The notes under the pieces are model-generated. The model was not told the origin of the DNA, made no database searches, and saw nothing but the letters and a program-made list of their open reading frames with translations. A stretch of DNA of 64,000 nucleotides from JADGRF01 sp035274465 (GTDB lineage: Bacteria; Myxococcota_A; Polyangia; Polyangiales; JAFGIB01), in contig DATEOF010000068.1 of the NCBI GenBank assembly GCA_035274465.1, forward strand, positions 1 through 64,000. Reading direction: 5' to 3'. Of the stretch, positions 9,546 to 18,589 are shown piece by piece. A program made the translations under genes and the position numbers. Every line of letters starts with the position of its first letter. The stretch's first letter is position 1.

Positions 9546-9725
9546 GTGTCCGCGCGAAGCGAGCACGAATTGCCACAATCCGTAACGTTTGCACGGCTTC
9601 AGGAAGTCGCAAGGTTTGCTCGTTACACAACCAAACTGCAGCTGATGGCGGCGTGCGCAGGGAAAGCATGGAAGCCGCCTCCGAGCACCTTGCATCGTCG
9701 CCCGCGGTGCGCTCATCTACCGGCG

Positions 9726-10304
9726 ATGCTGCGCAGTGCCTCGTACCTGGGCGGGCTTTTGGTGCTCGCGCTAACCGCTCCCGCCCCCGCGCTCGCTTCG
9801 TGCGCCTCCCCGCAATCCTGTTTGTGCGAGCAGATGCGGGTCGACCATGTGCTGCGCGGTCGGATCGTGAGCCTCGACGACGAGCTCGCGACCGTCGAGG
9901 TGCAGGAAGTCCTGGCCCAGCGCGCACAGGCCACCGAGACGCCCGGCGCGACCGTCGAGGGCATCGTCAGCGACCCGAACCCGTGTCAGCTGCCCGAGAC
10001 CAGCTTCGCGCCCGGTGACGAAGTGCTGGCGCTCACCACGCCCAGCGGGTTGACGCTGATCGCGTGGCAGGACGTGCTCGACCTCGGGGAGGGCCGGCAG
10101 TTGCCCGCGAATGAAGTCGCGCTGCTCACTGATCGCGACAGGTGTGTCTGGCGCTATCCCGCGCCGCCCCCCCAGCCCTGTGACGATGTCGTGTTCAGCC
10201 CAATCGACGACGGCTGCAACGCTGCAGGCCAGCACGTGGCCGCGAGCGCGACGTGGTGCGCGCTGCTGCTGCTCTGGGCAGTGCGCCGGCGCGTCCCGAG
10301 ATAG
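9726..10304 (+). CDS. Secreted Cys-rich protein with MYXO-CTERM-like tail
   Basis: 192-aa exported protein of unknown function. A classical signal peptide (LLVLALTAPAPALA|SC) is followed by SCASPQSCLCEQMRVDHVLRG, reminiscent of the N-terminal strand of netrin/TIMP-like OB folds, where an early Cys-x-Cys begins the domain. The rest is beta-rich with a conserved-looking CQLPETSFAPGDEVLAL. The C-terminus has Gly-Cys-Asn, a hydrophobic stretch (WCALLLLWAV) and RRRVPR. That architecture (Cys, transmembrane segment, Arg cluster) resembles the MYXO-CTERM sorting tag of myxobacterial surface proteins. The start at 9726 is the ATG directly before the signal peptide. The NTR-like assignment is tentative. 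Confidence 0.65.
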   Translation: MLRSASYLGGLLVLALTAPAPALASCASPQSCLCEQMRVDHVLRGRIVSLDDELATVEVQEVLAQRAQATETPGATVEGIVSDPNPCQLPETSFAPGDEVLALTTPSGLTLIAWQDVLDLGEGRQLPANEVALLTDRDRCVWRYPAPPPQPCDDVVFSPIDDGCNAAGQHVAASATWCALLLLWAVRRRVPR

Positions 10305-10374
10305 TGATGAAGCGTTAACCAGTGTGCGGTGGCGCTCGCGCGCGTTGACGCCCCAGCGGCGAGCGCGTAAACAG

Positions 10375-10407
10375 CTCGATGGTGCGCGGTACGCCGCCGC
10401 CATCGAG
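10375..10407 (+). promoter_or_regulatory. Hairpin in the leader of the peptide-transport operon
   Basis: Perfect 8-bp arms CTCGATGG (10375-10382) and CCATCGAG (10400-10407) enclose a G+C-rich loop able to pair further (CGG/CCG around the central TAC). It lies 45-80 nt before the first permease gene and 70 nt after the preceding gene. No T-run follows, so it could be an mRNA leader structure or a Rho-independent-like element without U-tract; its role is unknown. Confidence 0.35.
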
Positions 10408-10454
10408 TTGAGTCGTACTCGTGCTTCGGGGTTCGAGTTGCCGAGTGGGTTTTG

Positions 10455-11408
10455 ATGGGTTCTTACGTCCTTCGTCGCGTGTTGGCGTTGCTGCCGACGC
10501 TGTTTTTCGCGAGCGTGATCGTGTTCGTCACAGTGCGGTTGATCCCGGGTGACGTGATCGACTTGATGCTGAGCGAGCGCGACATCAGCACGGGGCAGCT
10601 GACGCGCAATCAGTTGATGGCCGCGCTCGGCTTGGACAAGCCGCTGTGGCTGCAGTACGTGCACTGGGCGGGGAATATCGCCCAGGGAGACCTGGGCAAG
10701 TCGCTGTGGCACGGCACCCCGGTGTGGGATCAGCTGGCTGCGCGCCTGCCGGTGAGCTTCGAGCTCGGCCTGATGGCGATGGTCTTCGGGTTGATAATTG
10801 CCGTGCCGATCGGCGTGTACTCCGCCATTCGCCAGGACACCGCCGCGGACTACCTCACGCGCTCGATGTCGATCCTGATGCTGTCGGTGCCGGCGTTTTG
10901 GGTCGGCACGATCGTGATGGTGTTTCCGTCGATTTGGTGGGGCTGGTCGCCACCAGTCGAATACATCTACTTCAGCGACGACCCACTGCGTAATCTCAAG
11001 CAGATGCTCTTACCGGCGGCCGTGTTGGGGATGGGGTTGTCGGCCGTCACGATGCGCATGACGCGCACGATGATGCTCGAGGTGCTGCGCCAGGACTACA
11101 TCCGCACCGCCTGGGCCAAGGGCCTGAACGAGCGGCTGGTGGTCACCCGGCACGCGCTGCGCAACGCGCTGATCCCGGTGGTCACGCTGGTCGGCCTGCA
11201 GGCGCCGCTGCTGATCGGCGGCGCCGTGATCATCGAGCAAATCTTCGTAATCCCCGGCATGGGCTTGTTGTTGCTGGACGCCGTGAGCCAACGCGACTAT
11301 CCGCTGATCAGCGGCTTGTTCTTGATCGTGGGTGTCGGCGTGATGCTGATCAACTTGTTCGTGGATCTCAGCTACGGCGTGCTCGACCCACGCGTGAGGC
11401 AGCGATGA
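10455..11408 (+). CDS. dppB: Peptide ABC transporter permease, DppB/OppB type
   Basis: Inner-membrane permease of an oligopeptide/dipeptide importer. It has the DppB family N-terminus (YVLRRVLALLPTLFFASVIVF) and LGLDKPLWLQYVHWAGNIAQGDLGKS. The EAA loop is RQDYIRTAWAKGLNERLVVTRHALRNALIPV, which docks on the ATPases. About six hydrophobic segments are seen. First gene of a five-gene operon (permease, permease, binding protein, ATPase, ATPase). ATG 10455 immediately follows a TTG at 10452 that could also be used. The stop overlaps the next ATG (ATGA), so the two permeases are translationally coupled. The symbol reflects family, not proven substrate (di-, tri- or oligopeptides, or nickel chelates). 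Confidence 0.9.
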   Translation: MGSYVLRRVLALLPTLFFASVIVFVTVRLIPGDVIDLMLSERDISTGQLTRNQLMAALGLDKPLWLQYVHWAGNIAQGDLGKSLWHGTPVWDQLAARLPVSFELGLMAMVFGLIIAVPIGVYSAIRQDTAADYLTRSMSILMLSVPAFWVGTIVMVFPSIWWGWSPPVEYIYFSDDPLRNLKQMLLPAAVLGMGLSAVTMRMTRTMMLEVLRQDYIRTAWAKGLNERLVVTRHALRNALIPVVTLVGLQAPLLIGGAVIIEQIFVIPGMGLLLLDAVSQRDYPLISGLFLIVGVGVMLINLFVDLSYGVLDPRVRQR

Positions 11409-12331
11409 GCGCACAACCGCCCGTAGTCGCCAGTGGCATCTCGCCCTTGCAGCCGATAGCTGCGGTCGCCGGGACTCCGCCATTGCCGCGCTGGGGGCTG
11501 ATAGGCCGCTTGTTCCGCGACAAGCCGCTCGGAGCCGCCGGCGGGATCGTGTGCGTGTTGTTCCTGTTCTGCGGCATCTTCGCCGACGTGCTCGCGCCCC
11601 ACGGGTTCAACGAGATCGCGCCGATCCAGCGCCTCAAGCCGCCCTCCTGGGCGTACCCGCTCGGGACAGACAACCTGGGCCGCGACATGCTCTCGCGCGT
11701 ACTGTACGGCGCGCGCTTGTCCGTGATCGTCTCCGCGTCGGCCGCGGCGCTGGCCACCTTCATCTCGGTCTTGATCGGCGTGGTCACCGGCTATCTGGCC
11801 GGGCGCGTCGACATGCTGACCCAGCGCTTCGTCGACGCCTGGATGAGCTTTCCGGATCTGGTGATCTTGATCGTGGTGGTCTCGGTGTTCGGCCCGGGCA
11901 TGACCACGATCATCATCACGCTCGGCCTGTTGTTCGGCATCGGCGGCTCGCGCATCGTGCGCAGCGCGGTGGTCTCCGTGCGCGAGAACATGTACGTGCA
12001 CGCGGCGCAATCGATCGGCGCCTCGACCGGCCGCATCTTGTGGCGTCATATCGTGCCGAATGTCTTGCCGCCGGTGATCGTGCTGTTCACCACGCGCCTG
12101 GGTGCGGTGATCCTCGCCGAGTCGAGCCTGTCGTTCCTGGGCCTCGGCGTGCCACCGCCGGCGCCGAGCTGGGGCGGCATGCTGTCCGGCTCCGGCCGCA
12201 CGTACATGTTCCAGGGCCCGTGGCTCGCGCTCGGGCCCGGCCTGTCGCTCACGCTCGTCGTGTACGCGACCAACGTCTTCGGAGATGCGCTGCGGGATCT
12301 ACTCGACCCGCGCATGCGTGGCTCGCGCTGA
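11405..12331 (+). CDS. dppC: Peptide ABC transporter permease, DppC/OppC type
   Basis: 308-aa second permease of the importer. It has the typical N-terminal cytoplasmic tail, TM1 (AAGGIVCVLFLFCGIFADVLAP) and the family signature PPSWAYPLGTDNLGRDMLSRVLYGARLS. The EAA loop is RENMYVHAAQSIGASTGRILWRHIVPNVLPPV, and the C-terminal block is ESSLSFLGLGVPPPAPSWGGML. It begins inside the stop of dppB. It forms a heterodimeric channel with DppB and receives substrate from the binding protein encoded next. Confidence 0.9.
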   Translation: MSAQPPVVASGISPLQPIAAVAGTPPLPRWGLIGRLFRDKPLGAAGGIVCVLFLFCGIFADVLAPHGFNEIAPIQRLKPPSWAYPLGTDNLGRDMLSRVLYGARLSVIVSASAAALATFISVLIGVVTGYLAGRVDMLTQRFVDAWMSFPDLVILIVVVSVFGPGMTTIIITLGLLFGIGGSRIVRSAVVSVRENMYVHAAQSIGASTGRILWRHIVPNVLPPVIVLFTTRLGAVILAESSLSFLGLGVPPPAPSWGGMLSGSGRTYMFQGPWLALGPGLSLTLVVYATNVFGDALRDLLDPRMRGSR

Positions 12332-12362
12332 CCACTTAGCACTTCTACCCAGGGGATACCGC

Positions 12363-14066
12363 ATGCCGAGATCGAACAAACTGCGTCTGACCGTCTGTCT
12401 GCTGGGCATCGCGCTCGGCGCCTTTGCGCTGAACACGGTGTTCGCGCAAGCCAAGAAGCCGCAGTACGGCGGTACGCTCAACATCGGCAGCGTGGGCATC
12501 GCGTTGCCCGCGCTGTCCTGGGACTCGGTGGACTTCAACTGGAAGCACAACCTGGACACCGGCCTGGTGTACGAGCAGTTGTTCGCCGCGGATCTCACCA
12601 AGGCCAAGCGCAACGGCGGCAAATTCCCGTTCTACGCCGATGGCTGGCTGCCGGCCGACTCGATCCGCGGTGAGCTCGCGGAGAGCTGGGCGTTCAAGGA
12701 AGACCCGATGCGGGTCGAGGTCACGCTGCGCAAGGGCGTCATGTTCCCGGAGAAGCCCGGCGTGATGAAGTCGCGCGAGCTGACGGCGGACGACGTGGTC
12801 TTCAGCTTCAACCGCCTGGACAAGAGCCCGAAGAAGATCGCCGGCTACTTCGATCACATCGCCAAGGTCGAGGCCACGGGCAAGTACAACGTGGTCTTCA
12901 CCTTCAAGGAGTACAACGCCGAGTGGGACTACCGCTTCGGCTGGGGTTACTACTCCGGCATCATTCCCAAAGAGGTCGCCGATGCCGGTGCGGGTAACTG
13001 GAAGAACATCAACGGCACCGGCCCGTTCCTGCTCAGCGACTACGTGCAGGGCAGCGCGTACACGTTCACCAAGAACCCGAACTACTGGGACACGGAGACG
13101 ATCGCCGGCCAGAAGTACAAGATGCCGTTCGTCGACAAGATCGTCTACCGCACGATCCGCGACGAGGCGACCTGGTTGACCGCGCTGCGAACCGGCAAGC
13201 TCGACGTCCTCGAGGCCGTGCGCTGGAGCGCCGTCGACGAGCTGAAGAAGAGCGCGCCGCAGCTCAAGTGGTCCAAGTATCTGTCGATGGGCGCGAGCTT
13301 CCTGTCGATGCGCATGGACACGAAGCCGTTCGATGACATTCGCGTGCGACGCGCGCTCAACATGGCCGTCAACAAGGCGGAGATCCTCAAGTCGTACTTC
13401 GGCGGCCAGGGCACGATGCTCGGCTTCCCGATGCACCCCGACTACGCCGGCTACTACGAGCCGCTCGAGTCGATGCCGGCCTCGGTGAAGGAGCTCTTCA
13501 CCTACAACCCCGAGAAGGCCAAGAAGCTGCTCGCCGAAGCCGGCTATCCGAAGGGCTTCACGTTCAAGGTCCAGATCGCCGCGCAGAGCCCCGAGACCGA
13601 TCTGCTGGCATTGGTCTCTGCGTACCTCGAGCAGGTCGGCGTGAAGATGGAGATCCAGACGCTCGAGTACGGCGCGTTCCTGTCGGCGATGACCACGCGC
13701 ACGGTCGCCCCCGGCTACTTCATGGGCAACTCGCCCACCAACCCGACCACGACCTTGCGCAAGCAGTTCGTGAAGGGTCAGCAGTGGAACGTCTCGCAGT
13801 ACAGCGATCCGGAATTCGACAAGAAGATGGCCGGTGTATTCGCCGAGCGCGACGAGACCAAGCGCCAGACGGCACTGCGTGCGCTGACGCGCGAGGTGCT
13901 GGACAAGGCGCCGTACATCTGGCTGCCGGTCCAGTACATCTACACCGCGTGGTGGCCGTGGGTGCAGAACTACGGCGGCGAGCTGCGCGCGGGTGCGACG
14001 CGTCCCGGGCCGATCCATGCGCGCATCTGGATCGATCAGGAGATGAAGAAGAAGCTGGGCTTCTGA
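12363..14066 (+). CDS. dppA: Extracellular peptide-binding protein (SBP_bac_5)
   Basis: 567-aa periplasmic solute-binding protein of family 5. The signal peptide is RLTVCLLGIALGAFALNTVFA with likely cleavage before QAKKPQYGG. The mature domain has the family motifs LAESWAFKEDPMRVEVTLRKGV and ELTADDVVFSFNRL, and near the middle FDDIRVRRALNMAVNKAEI, which is diagnostic of SBP_bac_5. There is no lipobox Cys, so it should be soluble in the periplasm. It sits between permease and ATPase genes with a GGGG ribosome site. The ATG at 12363 gives a clean signal peptide; the frame extends upstream but without homology. Its position third, after the permeases, differs from the common dppABCDF order. Confidence 0.9.
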   Translation: MPRSNKLRLTVCLLGIALGAFALNTVFAQAKKPQYGGTLNIGSVGIALPALSWDSVDFNWKHNLDTGLVYEQLFAADLTKAKRNGGKFPFYADGWLPADSIRGELAESWAFKEDPMRVEVTLRKGVMFPEKPGVMKSRELTADDVVFSFNRLDKSPKKIAGYFDHIAKVEATGKYNVVFTFKEYNAEWDYRFGWGYYSGIIPKEVADAGAGNWKNINGTGPFLLSDYVQGSAYTFTKNPNYWDTETIAGQKYKMPFVDKIVYRTIRDEATWLTALRTGKLDVLEAVRWSAVDELKKSAPQLKWSKYLSMGASFLSMRMDTKPFDDIRVRRALNMAVNKAEILKSYFGGQGTMLGFPMHPDYAGYYEPLESMPASVKELFTYNPEKAKKLLAEAGYPKGFTFKVQIAAQSPETDLLALVSAYLEQVGVKMEIQTLEYGAFLSAMTTRTVAPGYFMGNSPTNPTTTLRKQFVKGQQWNVSQYSDPEFDKKMAGVFAERDETKRQTALRALTREVLDKAPYIWLPVQYIYTAWWPWVQNYGGELRAGATRPGPIHARIWIDQEMKKKLGF

Positions 14067-15038
14067 ATGTCGCAGCCGATCCTCTCCGTACGCAATCTGA
14101 CGACCCGCTTCCGAACCGACCTCGGCTCGGTGCTGGCGGTGGACTCGGTGTCGTTCGATCTCGCGGAGGGCGAGACGCTGGCGATCGTCGGTGAATCGGG
14201 CTCGGGCAAGAGCGTGACCGCGATGTCGATCATGCGCTTGATCCCGAGCCCGCCCGGCAGCATCGAATCGGGCGAGGTCCTGCTCGAGGGCCGCGATCTC
14301 TTGAAGCTGACCGAGCCCGAGATGCGCGCCGTGCGCGGAGATCGCATCGCGATGATCTTTCAAGAGCCGATGTCGTCGCTCAACCCGGCGCTGACCGTCG
14401 GCTTTCAGATCGCCGAGCCGATGAACGTCCACCGCCGCACGCCCTGGGGTGAGGCGCTGAACAAGGCGGTGGAATTGATAGGGCGTGTGCGCATGCCGGA
14501 CGCCGAATCGCGGCGCGATGCGTACCCGCACCAGTTCTCGGGCGGCATGCGCCAGCGCGCGATGATCGCCATGGCGCTGGCCTGCAAGCCGCAGCTGATC
14601 ATCGCCGACGAGCCCACCACCGCGCTCGACGTGACCGTGCAGGCGCAGATCCTCGACTTGCTCAAGGAGCTCGCGGCGGGCTCGCGCTCGGCGCTGATCT
14701 TGATCACGCACGATCTCGGCGTGGTCGCGCGCTACGCCGACCGCGTGGCGGTGATGTACGCGGGGCGCATCGTCGAGAGCGCACCCGCGCGCGTGCTGTA
14801 CGCGCAGCCCAAGCATCCGTACACGCTGGGGCTGATCCAGTCCGCCCCGCGGCTGGACAGCGACGGCAGCAAGCGCTTGATCCCGATCGAGGGCCAACCG
14901 CCCGACCTGCGCGCGCTCCCGGCGGGCTGCGCGTTTGCGCCGCGTTGCCGCTTCGTGACCGAGCGCTGCCGCTCGGAGCGGCCCCAGCTGCGCGAGGTGG
15001 CACCCGGCCACCAGAAAGCGTGTTTCGTCGATGTCTGA
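14067..15038 (+). CDS. dppD: Peptide ABC transporter ATPase, DppD/OppD type
   Basis: 323-aa ATP-binding subunit. Walker A is GESGSGKS (residues 42-49), Q-loop FQEPMSSLNP, ABC signature FSGGMRQRAM, Walker B LIIADEPTTALDV and H-switch ITHDLGVV. The C-terminal oligopeptide-transporter extension carries the Cys cluster CAFAPRCRFVTERC. A similar cluster binds an iron-sulfur centre in some characterised Dpp ATPases, as I recall; here it is only a sequence match. The ATG abuts the stop of dppA (TGAATG). It pairs with DppF to drive the importer. Confidence 0.92.
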   Translation: MSQPILSVRNLTTRFRTDLGSVLAVDSVSFDLAEGETLAIVGESGSGKSVTAMSIMRLIPSPPGSIESGEVLLEGRDLLKLTEPEMRAVRGDRIAMIFQEPMSSLNPALTVGFQIAEPMNVHRRTPWGEALNKAVELIGRVRMPDAESRRDAYPHQFSGGMRQRAMIAMALACKPQLIIADEPTTALDVTVQAQILDLLKELAAGSRSALILITHDLGVVARYADRVAVMYAGRIVESAPARVLYAQPKHPYTLGLIQSAPRLDSDGSKRLIPIEGQPPDLRALPAGCAFAPRCRFVTERCRSERPQLREVAPGHQKACFVDV

Positions 15039-16035
15039 CGCAAGTGGTGCCAACGACGAGGTGCTGCGGGTCGAGAACCTGGCGGTGCATTTCCCGATCT
15101 CGCAGGGCTTCGGCTTCGGCAAGCAAAAGCGCAGCGTGAAGGCGGTGGATGGCGTGTCGTTCTCGCTCAACCGCGGCGAGACGCTGGGCCTCGTCGGCGA
15201 GTCGGGCTGCGGCAAGTCCACCACCGGCCTGGCCGCGCTGCGCCTGTTGCCGCTGACGCGTGGTCAGGTGATGTTCGAGGGCCGCGACATCACCGGCTGG
15301 GACAAGCGCCAGCTGCGTCCGCTGCGCCGCCGTATGCAGATGGTCTATCAAGACCCCTACGGCTCGCTGAATCCGCGCATGAAGGTCCGCGACATCGTGG
15401 GTGAGCCGCTCGCGGTGCATCGCATCCACAAGAGCGCCAAGGACTATCGGGAGCGCGTGGCCGCGCTGCTGCACATGGTGGGGCTGTTGCCGGACATGGC
15501 CGATCGTTACCCGCACGAGTTCTCGGGCGGTCAGCGCCAGCGCATCGGCATCGCGCGCGCGCTCGCCGTCGAGCCGAGCCTGATCGTGTGCGATGAGCCG
15601 GTCTCGGCGCTCGACGTCTCAATCCAGGCGCAAGTGATCAATGTGTTCGTCGATCTGCAAGCTCGCCTCGGGTTGTCATATTTGTTCGTGGCCCATGATC
15701 TGGCTGTCGTACGACACGTCAGTCACAGGATCGCGGTGATGTACCTGGGACGGGTCGTCGAGATAGCTAGCCGTGAGGACCTGTATCGCGAGCCTCTGCA
15801 TCCGTACACCAAGGTACTGCTGGATGCCGTGCCGGTGGCGGACGCAAACGTCGAAGCTACGCGTAAGCGCAGTGTAGTCGCGGGAGAAGTGCCGAGTGCG
15901 CTGCGTCCGCCGGCAGGTTGTCGCTTCCACACGCGTTGCCCGATGGTGATGGACGTGTGCAAGAAAACCGATCCGCAGCTAGTCACCATCGGTAAGCGTC
16001 GCGTCGTCGCGTGTCACCTGCATAGCCCGAGTTGA
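15031..16035 (+). CDS. dppF: Peptide ABC transporter ATPase, DppF/OppF type
   Basis: 334-aa second ATPase of the importer, overlapping dppD by 8 nt. Walker A is GESGCGKST, Q-loop YQDPYGSLNPRM, signature FSGGQRQRIGIARAL, Walker B IVCDEPVSALDVS and H-loop VAHDLAVV. The C-terminal extension has CRFHTRCPMVMDVC, matching the Cys cluster in its partner. Last gene of the operon: a hairpin with a T-run follows 50 nt downstream. The codon choice near the 3' end is slightly less G+C-biased than elsewhere, without an obvious reason. Confidence 0.92.
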   Translation: MSDASGANDEVLRVENLAVHFPISQGFGFGKQKRSVKAVDGVSFSLNRGETLGLVGESGCGKSTTGLAALRLLPLTRGQVMFEGRDITGWDKRQLRPLRRRMQMVYQDPYGSLNPRMKVRDIVGEPLAVHRIHKSAKDYRERVAALLHMVGLLPDMADRYPHEFSGGQRQRIGIARALAVEPSLIVCDEPVSALDVSIQAQVINVFVDLQARLGLSYLFVAHDLAVVRHVSHRIAVMYLGRVVEIASREDLYREPLHPYTKVLLDAVPVADANVEATRKRSVVAGEVPSALRPPAGCRFHTRCPMVMDVCKKTDPQLVTIGKRRVVACHLHSPS

Positions 16036-16083
16036 TTGTCACGACCTGCGGGCGTTTTGTCGTTTTCGAGATCGCGCGAGAAG

Positions 16084-16111
16084 TTTGACCTCTCGTGGTC
16101 AGAATTTTTTT
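16084..16111 (+). terminator. Rho-independent terminator of the peptide-transport operon
   Basis: Stem TGACC (16086-16090) and GGTCA (16097-16101), extendable by a T-G and a T-A pair, with loop TCTCGT. It is followed by GAA and seven T residues ending at 16111. It lies about 50 nt after the dppF stop. T-runs of this length are very rare in this G+C-rich window, which supports the call. Confidence 0.65.
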
Positions 16112-16135
16112 GGCCGCGCAATCTACTGTTCGAAA

Positions 16136-16141
16136 TATAAC
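16136..16141 (+). promoter_or_regulatory. Possible -10 element for the surface operon
   Basis: TATAAC at 16136-16141 lies in the only A+T-rich patch between the operon terminator and the lipoprotein gene starting at 16211. No convincing -35 hexamer is found 16-18 bp upstream, so this is a weak candidate promoter. Confidence 0.25.
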
Positions 16142-16210
16142 GCGTGCTAAGCACCGCCTGGCGCTGGTCAAGGCCCGTGCTGGGACGGCGCTCGCAATCT
16201 CGAGGATTTC

Positions 16211-18577
16211 ATGTCGACCAAATGGCTAGCGTTGCCTGCGACGCTGTTGTTCATTTTGGCGTGCGAGGATGCAGACAGCATCGAAGCGCCCGCGAAGATC
16301 CAGAAGCCGGCCCAGCTGCCGCGCTACACGCAACCCGGCACGCGTGGCTTCGACGAGACCACCGAAGGCGACAAGACCGGTCGCGCGCGCTTCTGCGACG
16401 AAGCCGAGGCGACCGACCAGGTGGCGAGGATGGTGCAGGAGCCGATCATCCCGGACAAATCGGTCGGTGGCGTTCCGCTGTGGGGCAAGAACGGTGCTCC
16501 AGTCGTGGTCGACGACCTGCTCGGTAGCCCCGACGACGGCAAGTTCTGCGACCCGAGCGGGACGTACTCGAATGCGTTCGCGTACGGGCCGCTGAACGAG
16601 GTCATCATCTTCTTCGATCCCGAGACCCGGCTGGTCGAGGACATCCAGGTCAACTCCGCCTATCGCGGCACGCTCACCGGCAAGGTGAAGCACGGCGACG
16701 AGACCGAGGATGTGACCATCCGCACGCGCGACAAGGTGCGCGTCGGGTCGCGCGAGCTGACCGAGTATGCGTCGTCGGCGCAGCAGTCTCGCCGCGGCAA
16801 CTCGTGGTTGAATTCCGGCAACATCACGCTGCTGTACGGCATGATCCGCCAGACGTTCTTCGACGCCGGGCCGCTCGAGCCGGGCTACGACTGCGTGTCG
16901 GAGCGGCGTTGCGACGTGATCTACAACTCGTCGGACGAGGAGACGCCGCAGCAGACCCTGGTGGTGTTCCAGGACTCCGGCGTGACGCTGGTGTTCTCGC
17001 CCGAAGGGCAGGTGCTGTACGTGATCGGCGAGCCGGTGCGCAAGGCCAGCTTCGAGCTCGGCGGCGTGGTGACGCTGGGGCAGGGGGCGACGACCGAGGA
17101 GCCTGCCGATGGTGCGGGCGCAGGTGCGGGTGATGAGGCCAAAGGCACCGTCGCGCCGATCTTCCAGAGCGCGGTCATGCAGGATTGCGTGATCGATCTG
17201 GCGAAGGGGCCCACCTGGAAAGACTTCCGCACGCGCTGCATCCCGGACGATGGTGGCCGCGAGCTGACGCGCGCGAACTACGACGTGCACGGTCAGCGCG
17301 ACGGGGTGTCGGTCGAGTTCGACGGCGTGACGCTCGACTTCATGCGCAAGACCAGCGTGGAGACGCCGTTCGAAGACGGCGAGCCTCCGGCCGACGGCGA
17401 CAAGCTCTACAGCTTCACCTACACGCGTTCGCTGCCGGCTGCCTCGGTGCAGTTCGTCGCCGCCGAGCTCGCGGCCGACTACGCGCTGCGCCTCTCGCAG
17501 CACCTGGCGGCGAGTCTGTCGCCGGACGCACCGGCGGATCACCCGTTTGCGGCGCTGGAGATCCCCGTGCCGGAAGACCTGTCGACGCGACCGCAGCGCA
17601 TCGGCGAGATCGAAGCCATCGACGAGTCGGGCGAGCCCGCGAACTGGGTGCAGGGCATCGTGGCCGCCGTGCAGGACCTCTACGCCAGCCTGCCCGAGGA
17701 GCTGCGCGCGTACGTCGACCCCGACGCGATGAAGGACGAGGCGCTGATCGATCCGTTCGTGGGCGCGGTGATGTCTGCGTTCAGCTTCGGCAACAGCGAT
17801 AGCGCGCGGTCGTTCACGGTGTATCAGACGACCGACAACGAGCGCTGGTCGATCGGCATCAGTCACTTCTTGCAGGATGGTGTGCCGTACCGGCTGGTCG
17901 TGCAGTACAGCCTGTTCTTCGGCGCCGTCACCGCGGTGACGATCGAACGTGGCACGAGCGAGGTCGACGACGTGTTCGGATTGGTCACAGCCGTGGCGAA
18001 CAAGGCCGGCCTCAGCGCGTCGCCGTACTACGACATCCGGCTGGCTGGACCCAGGCAGACCTGGAATCCGTACCGGCTCGGCGGCAGCGGCATCGTGATC
18101 GGCAACGCGGATCGCAAGAACGGCACGCTCTGGGTGCAGTTGACCGAGATGGGGTCGGACAAGCCGCTCGAGGTGCAGGTCCCGGGCACGCGCATCGAAG
18201 ATCGCGGCGGCTTCCTGCGCCCACTGCGCGGTGAGCGCAGCGAATTCATCCCGTCCACGCAGATCGCGCTGGCAGGCAAGGAGACCGTTCAGGTGTTCCA
18301 CCTGATGCCCGATGGAACCATCGGTCGCGTGCAACAGAACCGCTTCAAGGGCGCGCTCGGATTGTGTCCCGGTCTGACGATCGCCTACGGCGAGAACGTC
18401 CGGTCGCAGATCGAGCAGTGGCACGACCTGGTCGGCGACAGCGTGTACCAGAACTGCGAGCTCGTGTTCCACCACAGCACCGACGGACACATCCTGACAG
18501 GTGTGTCGTCGCTGGCGAACCGTGTTCAGTTCTCGGTCGTGGCCGAGCGCGCAATCAACGTCTCGATGTGGCGCTGA
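16211..18577 (+). CDS. Large lipoprotein of unknown function, first gene of surface-protease operon
   Basis: 788-aa predicted lipoprotein not assigned to any family I know. The signal peptide ends in FILACED, a lipobox with Cys19. The N-terminal ~60 residues are Pro-rich. The body is predicted as mixed beta structure with scattered Cys (paired stretches such as YDCVSERRCDVIYN, QDCVIDLAKG and RTRCIPDDGG). An Ala/Gly-rich linker (DGAGAGAGDEAKG) lies near residue 300, so there are probably two extracytoplasmic domains. A GAGG ribosome site precedes the ATG. It lies 12 nt before a metzincin lipoprotein and is almost certainly co-transcribed with it and with a predicted outer-membrane barrel, suggesting a cell-surface complex. 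It could be a partner, chaperone or inhibitor of the protease. Confidence 0.7.
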   Translation: MSTKWLALPATLLFILACEDADSIEAPAKIQKPAQLPRYTQPGTRGFDETTEGDKTGRARFCDEAEATDQVARMVQEPIIPDKSVGGVPLWGKNGAPVVVDDLLGSPDDGKFCDPSGTYSNAFAYGPLNEVIIFFDPETRLVEDIQVNSAYRGTLTGKVKHGDETEDVTIRTRDKVRVGSRELTEYASSAQQSRRGNSWLNSGNITLLYGMIRQTFFDAGPLEPGYDCVSERRCDVIYNSSDEETPQQTLVVFQDSGVTLVFSPEGQVLYVIGEPVRKASFELGGVVTLGQGATTEEPADGAGAGAGDEAKGTVAPIFQSAVMQDCVIDLAKGPTWKDFRTRCIPDDGGRELTRANYDVHGQRDGVSVEFDGVTLDFMRKTSVETPFEDGEPPADGDKLYSFTYTRSLPAASVQFVAAELAADYALRLSQHLAASLSPDAPADHPFAALEIPVPEDLSTRPQRIGEIEAIDESGEPANWVQGIVAAVQDLYASLPEELRAYVDPDAMKDEALIDPFVGAVMSAFSFGNSDSARSFTVYQTTDNERWSIGISHFLQDGVPYRLVVQYSLFFGAVTAVTIERGTSEVDDVFGLVTAVANKAGLSASPYYDIRLAGPRQTWNPYRLGGSGIVIGNADRKNGTLWVQLTEMGSDKPLEVQVPGTRIEDRGGFLRPLRGERSEFIPSTQIALAGKETVQVFHLMPDGTIGRVQQNRFKGALGLCPGLTIAYGENVRSQIEQWHDLVGDSVYQNCELVFHHSTDGHILTGVSSLANRVQFSVVAERAINVSMWR

Positions 18578-18589
18578 GGAGCAGAGCAG

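Noticed and set aside
12345..15224. A 959-codon minus-strand frame antisense to the peptide-transport operon
   Set aside because: It runs opposite to clear dppA/dppD genes with strong family motifs; high G+C makes such long antisense frames by chance. Translation is His/Arg/Leu-rich without domains.
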